Assembly: GCA_015039315.1 (NCBI GenBank)
Contig: WIDE01000196.1
Coordinates: 1 to 38,068 of the forward strand
DNA length: 38,068 nt
From: Clavulina sp. PMI_390
Taxonomy: Eukaryota > Basidiomycota > Agaricomycetes > Cantharellales > Hydnaceae
Direction of reading: 5' to 3'
Of this stretch, positions 1-10,844 are shown piece after piece. The position numbers and the translations under genes were made by a program. A model generated the notes under the pieces. That model saw nothing but the letters and a program-made list of their open reading frames with translations, made no database searches and was not told the origin of the DNA. Positions within the stretch are counted from its first letter, which is position 1; the number at the start of each line of letters is the position of its first letter.

Positions 1-227
1 TGAATATCTGAACCTCCGACCAATCTATTTCGTATGAGCGTCAGCTTCACTGTGGTGTGGCTTCGATCCCCATGTGGAATACACCCGATTTCCAACGCGG
101 GGTCAAGGGCTGTGCTGTAGCATCCCACATGCTTGCTGTGCGAGCGCGTCGAGGACTATTGATGCAAATCCGGGTCCGCCCCCGAAAAGTGACTCGATCC
201 CAGAGGCTTACAAAATAGCTCTCCACT

Positions 228-2010
228 GTGCTGCAAAACAACCAGCTCTACCGCTTTGTCCTCCCTAAAATGGCGGATTCGCTCATTGAGGCGACTTCAA
301 CCGCACAGCCCTATACACCTGGCTCAACACTCCTATTATACGTTCTCCCGCCCCAAAACGAGAGCGCAGATGCCTGTGAACTCGACCTCTCGTCTCTCCC
401 GACCATAAGCATAGTGGTTGATCAGCCATTCCTCCCCTATACAAAAGGCCAAGCTATGCGCATTTCTATCCCTAGCACGAACTTATCGCTCCCTGCACAT
501 ATATCTACGCTCCCTCCGAGGGCGGTCCTTAAGCTATACGATCGAAGATGGATTGACGACCGACGGTCTCCCTCCAGGTGGTCAAATGTAGACGAAAGAT
601 GGACCCCTGAGCGCGAAGCGTTTGCGCGTCGGGCATGGAGAGAGTGGGATGCGTCCTACCCCCATCCGTTTCTCGATCATAGTTTTGTCGCTGACAATAA
701 GAGCGATTGGGAACCGTATGGAGAACCCGAAGAACCTGACCAAGATGAGTATGGTGAGGCGTTGCCACAGTCAGAGACCAAGTACGTTCTCAGCGGCGAA
801 GACGTCGATGAGTGTGAGGACGCCGCGGACACTGAACATCGATTTTGGGAGATGTCAATGGTTAGCCCTTCGTCTTTTTCGGATCGATCCTCATGCTATA
901 ATTCTGAACCCCACTTTACTTGTCCTTCAATCATCCTCCGTATAGCGTCGTTTCCTCAGTGAGAGAGAAGCATATCGTCGACTAGCACATCTTCAGGGGG
1001 ACCTTATACCACGTTGCTACGGCGCCGTTCAGCTTGTTCCCTCGGTTGACGATCAATCAGTACCACAATCCTTCGTTTACGGGCTGATCCTTGAGGAGGT
1101 CACTGGCACATGCTTGGATGATTTATCTGACAAAGAAGAGGACGATCACTATGATGCCATCAAGTCCTATTGTGGCGGACGCTTGATGAGCGCTGTTGAA
1201 AGCTTTCCCTCTTACGGAGTGCTTCACTGCGATATTCGCTCTGGGAACCTTCTCTTCTCATCCTCTCCCTCCTCTGTCACCGACAACCCCGCCCACACTT
1301 TCCTTCCTACATCTTCACCCCCCTCTAACACTCCAGCCAGACCACGCCTTACCTTACTCGACTTTGGAGGATGTACCCTACGGCCCTCTGATCACTCAAT
1401 CTGCACCGACACCGAATGGGCTGGCCGAGTGAAACACGAAGACGAGCTTGAACAAGCTCGCTTTATACTCTCGCGACGGCACTTTCGTGATCGCACGCCA
1501 GACGACATCCGCTTCAAGGGTGTCATGCCACTCGGTCCAATCTTTCGGCGGCCGAAAACAAACGCGATTGGAGAAAAGGTGCGGAGTGACGATAGCGATT
1601 GGGGTAAGATGCAGGAGGGATGCAAAGACCTCTATGAGGTTGAATCGGAGAATCGACGATTTGGGGTGATGCGCAGGGATGGTTGGCTCGATGATAGAGA
1701 TCTGAAGCCCTCGATGAAGCGGTGGAGGGATCGGTGGTACGAGCTGACCGACGTGGCGGCACAGGCTCGCAAGCCCGACGATGCTGTGCCGGGCAGGAAA
1801 GGAGGCGTGAAGGGTGTTGTGGACAGACGCTCGAAATCAGAGCGAAAGATCGCTGACCAGCGTGCCAAAGCTGAGGATGCGCAACAAGCTTCAGTGTGGA
1901 GGCTAAGACCCTTTGTAGCAGAATGGCTGGATGCTATTCCCACTGGACCTGAAAGACACTTGATACCTCGTCCTGGTTCACCTGACTTCCGAAATACTTT
2001 CATCGATTAG
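228..2010 (+). CDS. Fungal protein-kinase-like (PKL fold) protein, two exons
   Basis: Two open segments in different frames join into one kinase-like protein. Exon 1 carries a beta-strand lysine candidate (AVLKLYDRRW) and ends in an acidic stretch. The second segment starts with EREAYRRLAHLQG, resembling the alpha-C helix glutamate region, then has the catalytic-loop pattern HCDIRSGNLL (about 1223-1252) and a DFG metal-binding motif (1360-1368). The C-terminal third is basic and charged. The most consistent intron is GTTAGC at 861 to an AG ending at 963. The nearer CAG at 959 would run into a stop in phase, so the exact acceptor is uncertain. The start may be the ATG at 228 or the one at 270. 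The kinase resemblance is seen in the motifs. Substrate and pathway cannot be inferred, and many fungal proteins of this style may not phosphorylate proteins. It is followed by the oppositely oriented F-box cluster. Confidence 0.7.
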
Positions 2011-2267
2011 ATTATTGTTGTGTAAACTACGAAAACATAATGTTCTTGGTAAAGCTTGATGCCTTAGAAGTTCATGGGAAATGTGGGTTACAACGCAAGG
2101 AGGTCTGCCACTATACTATTGCGATAGAGCAAGAGAATGCCATCGCCGTGGGTTGGCGCGAAATGATCAGGATATGACTCTCATTTGCAACGTGTGGCGG
2201 AAAGGAAGGAGTCAAACACATGATGCAATCCTCTAACGCTGAGAGCGTCTTTAAGCTGATGGACTAC

Positions 2268-3954
2268 TCATGACCACAAGCGAGGGAAATCAACACTGGC
2301 AACTTGATAGATCTAGGCCGAAGGAGAAATAAGCATGAAATTAGCTTACGGACATTTTTATCACGCCCCAGATAGCGGGTAAACGCGGTAGGGAGTAGCT
2401 TACCTTGAATTTCGGGTAAACCGATCGAATCTGGTTCAGGAAAGTAGCACGGTTCTTCCGAAGCCAAGCATTTATCTCGATGCTTGTGGTAAATATACGA
2501 AGCAAATTAGCCTCTAGTCTTGTTTCCAGAAGCTTTTCGAGGGATTCTTGACCCATTTGGGAGGATGGAAGGGTCGTGGAGAAAATTCTCAGTTGAACTA
2601 AGTGGGGAAATAGCAATGTGCTTGAGGAGCCAGACGGTGTGGAGAGCGCATCTAGCGGAGGGAATGGAGTTCCACGGTTCTCAACCACACTTAGGGAGAC
2701 GATGAGAGGCATTGCCTCAGCCTATTACCAATCGTGTCAAGTTGCGTTGCAGACCAAAAGGGAAACAACAAGAATTACCAGTGCTTGCCATACAAGGGCT
2801 GCTCCTTCCTGTGATGATATATTTGCATTGAAGAGAGTAAATTTACATACTTCCGGAGTGCGAAAGGAGCAGAGTGTGTTTCTCAGTCGCTCACACCATA
2901 CCGGCTGAGTCGAGTTACTTGGTGGCTTTCCTGAGCATCCAATTTCAAGTTCCAAAAGGTTTGGTAGCTCTAGGACCCAGTCATTGGTCATGGCACTTTC
3001 TGGGATAGCTAATTTGAGATAACCGAGACCTGTGCATGACGCAATCATGGCCGACCAGCGAGTCCAACGCCGTAGAATTACTGATATGCTGTCGGATAGA
3101 CATGTGAGCGAGCGGACATTGGAGAGATTTCCTGCAACCACCGCAGTGCGAACCAAAACTGTGCGCAAATGAGGTAGTGAAGGAAGGTGAAGCGTTGTTG
3201 GTGAGTCAAAGCGCCGTGGGCCATCATCGGAAATGATGAGTTTCGCAAGATGACCGAAATCCTGTTTGGTCAGCCATTTGTTGAAAACATGGCATAGGTT
3301 CTTGGTTGGGAGACTAAGCTCCAGACGAGCGATTTTGGGGGAAGACCGTTCAAGCTCGCCCTTTAGTATGCTCCATTCTGAGGCCACATCTGGTGAGGAC
3401 ACTTGAGGCGAATGTGTGAAGAGCTGAGTCATAACAGACTCGTGAATTGTTACACCAAGGTATTTCCCATTTGATCGCTGCCTCCAAAGGCCGGCCATTT
3501 TAGCAAGATGTCTTGCATTACTACCGTGGAGGTTCCAGATTGTGAAGAGCTCGGGCATACCATGGACTATGTCCTGCCAGGCAGAGCAGACAAGGCTCAG
3601 GCGCCGCACCTCACGAGTGGATGTACGGTGACATCTTAAGGCAGATAAGCAGAAGATCTCCGCAAGAAGAGAAGGAGTTAATACAGCAATTGGTGCGAGA
3701 GAGATTTTGACGCAGTTTAGATGTTTGGTGAGGTGACGTCTTGCAGCTTGTAGCTCTTCGATAAGCATATCTATACGCTGTAGGTGAGAGAGTAACGTGG
3801 ATGTGGTGGCATGATAAGAGTTGTGGGAAGATGCGCGAAGCTCAGCGTTTAGGGCTAAGAAAGGAGGAATGTTGGGGATTGGGAGTTGGAGCGATTTCAA
3901 TAACGCGTCTTTCTCAACGTCAAAGGACGTCCAGACGCCCAGGTCTACGACCAT
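2268..3954 (-). CDS. F-box-like/LRR-type protein, paralogue A (three exons)
   Basis: Exons on the minus strand are 3954-2779, 2721-2404 and 2312-2268, all phase 0, giving about 512 aa. The start at 3954 (MVVDLGVW) is preferred over an upstream in-frame ATG at 4071, because both neighbouring paralogues start at the equivalent place. Residues 1-30 carry the family motif LLKSLQLPIPN. Residues 45-80 form a helical or coiled-coil segment. Residues 84-140 match the F-box-like pattern (SLAPIAVLTPSLLAEIF, then LSLVCSAWQDIV and PELFTIW). The rest is leucine-rich, as expected of degenerate LRR-like repeats. Such proteins normally act as SCF ubiquitin-ligase adaptors that bind Skp1 through the F-box and a substrate through the LRR region; that role is inferred from the family. 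The last exon encodes only IYQVASVDFPRLWS. Confidence 0.82.
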
Positions 3955-4489
3955 CTCGGGATTAATAGCTCCGGCGTGTGCGTGAGTAGGTAGGTGAAGG
4001 GAAGGTTCCGAGTGGAGATGATTTTGACAACGATGTTGTGCAAAAACACTGTGACGCTCCTCGAACGTCACGCGTCAGGCCTGATTTAGGATCCACCCGA
4101 AATAATGAGATCTGGTCACGAGAAATCGGTGCTACGCACTAATGTTGCCATGTAAAATTCGTTTGTAGTAATTAAAGTATGGACTAAGGTTAGCGCTTTT
4201 CAGAGCGCGCCTCCAAGCAGACCACTGATGCTTCACTTCGCCCGCAAAGATCTCCCGAGTTTCGGCGTGTATGCCGGTTGGACCATCCCGTGCAGGCGAA
4301 AAGAAATGCCAGGAAAGCCAAAACAGTCATGGGAATGACCGCATTATGAGCAAGCGCACATCGCCAATCATCGGCTGGTGGGCGGGCAATCCCTTCACAA
4401 CCCCGCAGAACTTGGAGATAATGCCGACGATCTACGGAAGGAGTACGCACCCCTGAAGACCGTATCGGGGTAATCCCCTCGGCCGCGCT
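3955..4489. other. Intergenic spacer between F-box paralogues A and B
   Basis: No reading frame here resembles a protein. The stretch should hold the promoter of paralogue A and the 3' end of paralogue B. I see no clear TATA box or repeat. Confidence 0.5.
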
Positions 4490-6147
4490 TCATGGCCATA
4501 GCTCAGGAACTCTCTCCTCGGGAACGTCAAGAATCTAGTTCAGAATCAATGAGGATTCAAAGACTGATGCTCCCAAAACGCCGCACTGGAGACGAGCAGC
4601 AACACACCTTGAAATTTGGGAAGGTTGATTGGAACCCATCCAGCGCATCCCCATATTCGCCTTTGAGGCTTGTGCAAAGTTTGCTCGATACGCTGAAACG
4701 AACCAATGAAGTGGTTGACACTCTGTTCTCGATGAGAGTCATCAGCTTCTCATGAGCAGTCTTCGATGGAGTAGGGATGGCAAATATTCCCAAATGCTCA
4801 ACCAGAGGGAACAGAAAGCCATTTGAGTTAGATGGTTCACAGAGAGCATCCAAACATATAAAGGAAGAAGCGGGATTAGAGAAGGCGTATTTCTCGACCA
4901 GCTTCAGTGTATTTATTTGAGGCGCCGCCTGATACTATCAATAACGGGTCAACCAGGGACTGCGCTTCTAGACATCCACCAAAAACACTCACAAGAGCTG
5001 GCCAGATGGATGCCTCCTCGTGTGGTGATGAGATACGCGTGTTGAAGATGGTCATTGATCGTAAGTTGGGGGCACGAAGCGAGCCAATGAGGCTTCCAAA
5101 GCGCTCACACCACGTGAGACTCCCTCTTCCGTGCACTGCTGGTCGCCCAACTTGGAGCTCCTTCAGCGATGGAAGATCTATGACTAGATTACCTTCCATG
5201 GGAGCATTGGGGATGGTCAGCTTGAGGAAATGGAGTTGCACACATGAATGGATAAGGGCCGACCATGGACTCCAGTCTGTCGATGTGTTGGCGAAGCAGG
5301 TCAATGACTGGACATTGGAGAGATCACCCGTAACCACCACATGGGACACACGAAGGCTATTTATTTGAGGAATTGATGGGAGCGCAATTTTGTCTGATGA
5401 GGCGGAATAGGCGCTGTTCCCGAGGATGACCAAGCGTCGGAGGTGTCTTAAATCTTGATGAGACAGCCATTCGGAAATGTTCGAACAATCATTATCGGCC
5501 GAAAGCTCAAACTGTAGGCGAGAGTATCTTGGGGACAGCTTCTCGAGCTCATTTTTGAGCGTAGCCCACTCTGGAGACTTAGATTGGTCTCCACCGGGAG
5601 GGATGGATGTAAACAAATGTTTCATCACAGATCGTCTAATCTCGACGCTGATATGTCTTCCTTTCGCTCGCAGACTCCGGAATTGTATCATCCTGACAAT
5701 ATCCTCTTCACTGCCCTGCCGAAGGCGCCAACGGGTGAATAGCTCAGATGTGTGTTGAACTATATCCCGCCATGAGGAGCAAACGAGACTCAAGCAAAGA
5801 ATTTCGGCATCGTTTGGGCGGCCTGGTTTGTTTCCTGACAGATGAAATATCTGGCTGAGGATAGAAGGAGTTAATGCAGCGATTGGCGCGAGGGAGGTGT
5901 GGATGCGGGCGGCATATTGTTCGAGATGGCGCTTCGCAGCGGCCAGCTCTTCTACGAGCGCCTCTATATGGTTGATATGCGATTGTAGCGTCGATAATTT
6001 TTCACAAAGTATCGCACGTGATGAAGAGCGAGATTCCGTGTTGAGGGCGAGGACTGGAGGAAGGTTGGGGATTGGTCGTTGGAGCGAGTTTAGCAACTTC
6101 TCTTTTTCCGCATTGAGTGGCACCCAGACACTTAGTTCCGGCGTCAT
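4490..6147 (-). CDS. F-box-like/LRR-type protein, paralogue B (three exons)
   Basis: Exons on the minus strand are 6147-4993, 4901-4608 and 4534-4490, about 497 aa. The start MTPELSVWVPLNAEKEKLL aligns with paralogues A and C. The F-box-like segment (HTSLAPIAALTPSILSQIF, then LSLVCSSWRDIV and SELFTRW) lies at about residues 85-145, followed by leucine-rich sequence. The first intron has donor GTGAGT at 4992. Its acceptor is either 4902-4903 or nine bases further on (exon from 4892); both keep phase. The second intron has donor GTGTGT at 4607 and acceptor CTAG at 4536-4535. The 45-nt last exon encodes ILDVPEERVPELWP. Function as an SCF-type adaptor is inferred from the family. The inner acceptor is the least certain point. 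Confidence 0.8.
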
Positions 6148-6580
6148 TTTTGAGGAGCTTGCTTGACTGTGCAGCTCGGTTACGTCAAAGGCAGAACACG
6201 GATGACTCTGAAAGCGGACGAGCTGGCTCTGGTCACAAAAAGCGACGTCGACCTGTCACGGTGAGACTAGTACTCGAACAGTGATGCACCCGACAATGTC
6301 AGCACTTTGGCCACGAAAAGTAAGCGGTATATCTACATTAAGCACTCAAAGCTAGTCGTAAGGTACTTAGCTGGCGGACATATGAAGGGAATCGGATTAT
6401 TTTTGTGGAAAGCACCAAGCGTTTGAGGCGGCAAATGGGTCACAGTCTTATTCTATTAAGTATCCAGGGGTCCGGAGTCTAGGAGTATATCCCTGCTGAG
6501 GCATTTCCTGTAAATAGAAACATACAACAAGATGTCGAATGTAGAGGGCGGTAGGAAGCTGAGCAGTTACACAAGGATGA
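6148..6580. other. Intergenic spacer between F-box paralogues B and C
   Basis: Contains no supported gene. It should carry the promoter of paralogue B and the 3' region of paralogue C. Nothing distinctive was seen. Confidence 0.5.
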
Positions 6581-8221
6581 TCATGGCCAAGCCGAAGGAA
6601 TATTACTATGATCCATACAAGTAATCTATTCCAGCAGCCCAAAAGTTTTGGAGGAGTCGTAAGCGGTCAAGGAAGTGGTGGATTCAAGGGGCGATGAGAA
6701 AATTACGAGGCAGCATACCTTGACGCGTGTCGCCCTGGACTGTATGCTCTGCAGCGTCCCCGAAAACGATAGCTCGCCGGCCGCCCCAGTAATGACGAGG
6801 CGAGTAAAGGAGGAGCTTTTCATTCTTGCTTCGAGAAGTTCTATGATCATCTGATCAAAATTCCTCGGAACAACTCGAGCAAGCACACGGAGTTCCGATA
6901 GGAGGGGAAACTGCGTCGGGGTGACCTTCCCATCCGGAGCCGTGTATGTTCCGCACAGTGAAGTCAGGGTAGTGAGGCTGGTCGAGTCTTCATAAACGGA
7001 CAGGGTTTCAACGATGGTCAGAGATGTGACATTAGGAAACGCGCTTGCCTGCCAAGACACTACGTTAATTCTGGGGGTGAAATGCAAAGGTTGGGAACTC
7101 ACGATATGATTCCATTGAAGCGCAGTATTTAGGGGCGACGAAAGACGAGGGTTGAATAGCGTCAAGGAGCGTAAGGAAGGGGCATTGAATGGTTCGATAA
7201 TGTGTTTTATTCGCTCATACCATATGGAGCTATCCGCCACCGGCGTCGATCGCCCCAGCTCTAGTGCAGTCAGGGAGGGAAGGCTGATGGGGATCCTGTC
7301 CACATCGATATAGTCCGTGATGGCCAGCTTCAGATGCTGCAAACCATGGCAGGAATTGATAAGGGGGGCCCATGAGGCCCATGTAGGAGCTCCTCCTAGA
7401 AGGCATGCTAAAGAGCGCACAGTGTCCGCACTGAGCCCTTCTATGACAACGGATGCAAGTCGGACTGTCTTCAGCCTTGGCAATCGAGCTAGATCTAGTG
7501 GTTTAATGTCCCAACAACTCGTGTCCGCCTGAATTACGAGCGTTTCCAACATCTCCAGGGGTCGGTTCGACAACCACCCTGAAAACCGACGGTTATCATG
7601 GTAGCCGCGATAATCTAATTCGAGATATTTGCATGCATCAAGTGGTGCAGCGAGCACCAGCCGGGTTCCCCGCTCGATGGATTGCACAAACGAATCTATC
7701 GCATAATGAGACATATTGATTGTCAGAGGCCGTTCTTTAGCACGGGCGCGCCAGGTATTGATCATCTCGGCATTCGATGCCTTTCGTTTACTCGTAAGCT
7801 CCCATCGAGCGAACAGCTCTGATCTGTCGTTAATAATGGCGTGCCAAGAGGAACAGACTGAGGAGATGGTAGTAATTGATTTTTGGTAGCCGTACGGACG
7901 TTCCTCCACCGCTAGGACAAAAATGTCGCTGAGCAGAGCAGGCATCAATCCTGCAATAGGAGCTAGTGAGGTGTGCACTCTGGCAGCAGAGATCTCGAGA
8001 TGTCGCTTAGCAGCAGTGAACTCATCAATGAGCTTCTGCACGGATTCGATGTGGAAGTTCAGGTCATTCAAGATCTGTTCGGATGCTATGCGTGACACCT
8101 CGCGGAATACTGGAGCAAGAGCGAGCAACGGGGTAGGGTTAGGTATAGGGATCCGAAGCCCCTTGAGCAATTCTGCTCTTGGCGCCTCGAATTCTGACCA
8201 CAGATGCGGTCCAAGAGACAT
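6581..8221 (-). CDS. F-box-like/LRR-type protein, paralogue C (three exons)
   Basis: Exons on the minus strand are 8221-7103, 7048-6719 and 6625-6581, about 497 aa. The N-terminus has LLKGLRIPIPNPTPLLAL, a helical stretch, then the F-box-like region (HTSLAPIAGLMPALLSDIF, SSVCSSWHAIIND, SELFARW) and a leucine-rich body. Intron 1 (7102-7049) is exactly 54 nt with no in-frame stop, so a naive reading runs straight through it. The boundaries GTGAGT and TTGGCAG, and alignment of ASAFPNVTSL with AEAMPLIVSL of paralogue A, support removing it. Intron 2 (6718-6626) has donor GTATGC and acceptor AATAG. The last exon encodes ITCMDHSNIPSAWP. A continuous ORF that ignores both introns stops at 6626, inside intron 2. 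Its role as a ubiquitin-ligase adaptor is inferred. Confidence 0.83.
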
Positions 8222-8414
8222 CTTGCTGACGTAGCACTCTAGTTTTCCGATAGCCTTTACTTAGTGCCTGGCGGATGTTGTGTGGTATTACCATTTGTTG
8301 ATTTCATCTCCACGTTTTAATACACATATGTGCACGATGCAAACTTGGGTTTCCGCCTTCTAAGAATACATTCTAGGACTCACGTGCAAACTGGAGCTAT
8401 GTGAGTGACAGCGA

Positions 8415-10462
8415 TTACTTGGGGTCGTAGTCCTCCACAGTTGCATAGAATTCCTTCACGATGCGCTTCTGGGCATCGACTCCTTTCTCGGTCTTTAGGA
8501 TGTCAGTTAATATCGGATATCAACGGTAAAGGAGTAGTAGTCACAAGATATGGAACATACCTCAGTGTCGGCAATTGGCCTGAGCAGAACAAACGTGGAG
8601 AGCATTTGTGCATCAGGAGGGACACCAACGACGCGAGTAACGTAGAGAAGTATAAGTAAATGTAAGTACCTGACAACGATATATTTGCGGCCTAAAAGGA
8701 GCTCCTCGGTGACGATACCGTCATGTGGGGAATTATGAGACCCTGAGACAAAGCCTCCCGCTTCTTGCGCCAGAACAACGCCAGCCTGTACCAGAAGTGG
8801 ACATCATATCAGCGTACTAAGCCCGTGTGTGTGTCTTGGTTGTGCAAATGACAGGATGACGACGATGACCTCAGGTCTGATTAGGAAAAGAGAGACACTC
8901 ACGCATACATCCCACGACCTGCGCCCGTGTTTATGGGGGTGAGTATCTCTTCCTGGGAGAAGTCTAAACGAGCGGATCGAGTATCCGTGGTAGCTCACCA
9001 GCATCCAATCTCCCTGAGAAATCGTGGGGTGCAAATGCGGTCAGAAAAAAAAAAAGCCAGAATAATCATAATCCTCGAGGAAAGAGCGGGACCAATTGGG
9101 CATTTTCGCTAGGGTACGCACCAGTAGACATCAAGACTCCCGCTCGCGACCTGCGCAAAGTTGAGCGCGGCGCTCCCTAGACTGCGCAGACTGTGGCCCA
9201 TCTTGCCGCCCTGGATCCCACTGTCCGGATCGCCCGCGAGGCGCGTGAATGATCGGGCCTTGAGGTCCATGATCTCCTTGGAGCGGTCAGAACCGTATTC
9301 GATGGCGATGAGGGCCTGGGAGAGCGACTCCAGCGGGCCGGGAGGGTGCAGGGGCAGACGTGTCGTGTCGTTGAGCCATGTGCCGTGTCCCGAGAGGGCC
9401 GAGTAGAGTTGGTTGAGGAACGGGTTGAAAATGACGCCTATCGTGGGTGCTTTTTTGTAGATGAGCCCTATGGAGACTGTGTTCGTTCGATAGGTGTATC
9501 AATGGCATAGTATGGTGGTGATGGTGGTGGTGGTAGCAGCGGCGGATGGCGGTGGCGGCAGCGACCCGAGGCGGAAGAGGCAATGCAGGGAAAAGGAAAG
9601 GGAAGGAGAGGGACAGGGCAAGGAAGGTGTGGAGAAGATCGATTATTTCTCAGATGCGCACCCGATTGTCATGTGGCGTTTACAATTAGGCATTACAGGC
9701 CCCCAGGAGCGGGACGAGTTGTGCCAAGTATTGCCAATCATAAGACACTCACTGCAGGCAAAAGGAAACCCGTGCACAAAGTTTGTTGTGCCGTCTGAGA
9801 GTGAGAAAACGTGGTGCGCGGATGTACATTACGTTGCGCGCGTGATCGGTTTGAAGGGGAGGAACCAGACAAGCGCATGAATATGAGCGAGTGAGTGAGC
9901 AGATGACTTTGTGTGGAAAGTAGATTGTGGTGGAATATGGATGCCCACCCACCAATGGGATCAACGCAGAAAGTGGGTTCATCAGTCAGGGTCGGACGTT
10001 CACCCGCGGCATAGCTCTCTTCGCCGATACTGTTCGTATATCAGGCACATGGGGTTGGAGCAAGAAAAAGTATAGATCTCAGAGATCATGCATGCATGTA
10101 GCGGACCGAGTAAGATCAGTAATATTGATTGAAGGTCTCACAATTGGAACGTTGGATAGGCGGTGGCGATTTCGGACTTTACGAATTGCTCGACTCGCAC
10201 GTCCCATTCGGTAACGAGGTCGACTGGAGAGAAAGATAGAGACCGACCGTGATCACACGCGTCGTTGAGTGAAGAGAAAACACTAGATGTTTCGCAGGAT
10301 ACGAAAGAGGGATCCCTGACCGGCGTTTTTCTTCTGATTGACAGATTGCGAGCGCTTGATGGCGTGCGACCCCTCGAGGATTATTGCCCCAGCCCGCCGC
10401 GCGACGTCTTTCGAAAACTCTAACAGCTGCACGAGGGCTACATCACCGAGCTGTCCCGACAT
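8415..10462 (-). CDS. Inositol monophosphatase family phosphatase, ten exons
   Basis: Splicing ten minus-strand exons (10462-10321, 10223-10142, 10029-9953, 9794-9753, 9476-9122, 9013-8999, 8918-8903, 8785-8670, 8579-8561, 8492-8415) gives 313 aa with consistent phase throughout. All magnesium-site motifs are present: IGEES (Glu79), DPIDGTTNF (Asp98, Asp101), and WSWDVCAG near the C-terminus (Asp241), followed by AQEAGGFVSGS and GRKYIVVR. Family members hydrolyse inositol monophosphates in inositol recycling; some fungal relatives work on related sugar or quinate-pathway phosphates, so the substrate is not certain. Length is normal for the family. Three exons are tiny (15, 16 and 19 nt) and sit around the most conserved motif. 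The first donor (GTCAGG, 10320-10315) is non-typical but keeps phase. Transcription diverges from MED12. Confidence 0.93.
9508..9565. repeat. Simple GGT/GGC-rich repeat inside an intron
   Basis: A run of ATGGTGGTG and GGTGGC-type triplets lies in the intron between exons 4 and 5 of the inositol monophosphatase gene. It is low-complexity sequence with no coding meaning. Confidence 0.7.
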
Positions 10463-10844
10463 TTTGTGAACTCTCTGTGTGGCCTTGTGTAAATCACTGA
10501 ACGAATCGGCGGGAAGGATCGATTTGGAAATAAAATAATAAATCCCACCGCCTTTAGTGTCCCCCCGGAAGCAACGGGATCTGCCGCCGTGGGCGCTCCT
10601 TACCCGTCTCTTGCTGGACGGTTTGGTGGCCAACCGCAACACCAAACCGCCATCTCCTCGATAGGCTTTCTTGTCTGCTGGCTTGATTTGGATCTAATTC
10701 TTGCATTGTCTTGCTGCTATCGTACTCTGCTACCTCGCATTCTCGCTGTCGATCTCAACTCGCCACCGCCACCCTTGTAGTTCACTCACTCACTCTCCTC
10801 TCTCTGTTCCTGCTCCTGGTGGGCAGGCACCCGCTCCTCGCCCA
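10463..10844. promoter_or_regulatory. Divergent promoter region, inositol monophosphatase / MED12
   Basis: The 382 bp between two start codons pointing away from each other must hold both promoters and both 5' UTRs. The MED12 side is CT-rich just before the ATG (about 10780-10815), a common feature of fungal 5' leaders. No TATA box was recognised. Shared regulation is an inference from layout only. Confidence 0.55.

Larger units (their letters stand above)
2268..8221 (-). repeat. Tandem array of three F-box-like paralogues
   Basis: Three genes lie head-to-tail on the minus strand, with the same two intron positions, the same phase (0) and a terminal exon of exactly 45 nt in each. The proteins are clearly related but diverged, so the duplications are old rather than recent. 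Confidence 0.85.

Noticed and set aside
3955..4071. Upstream in-frame ATG extending F-box paralogue A by 39 residues
   Set aside because: The extension has no counterpart in paralogues B and C, which both start at the position equivalent to 3954.
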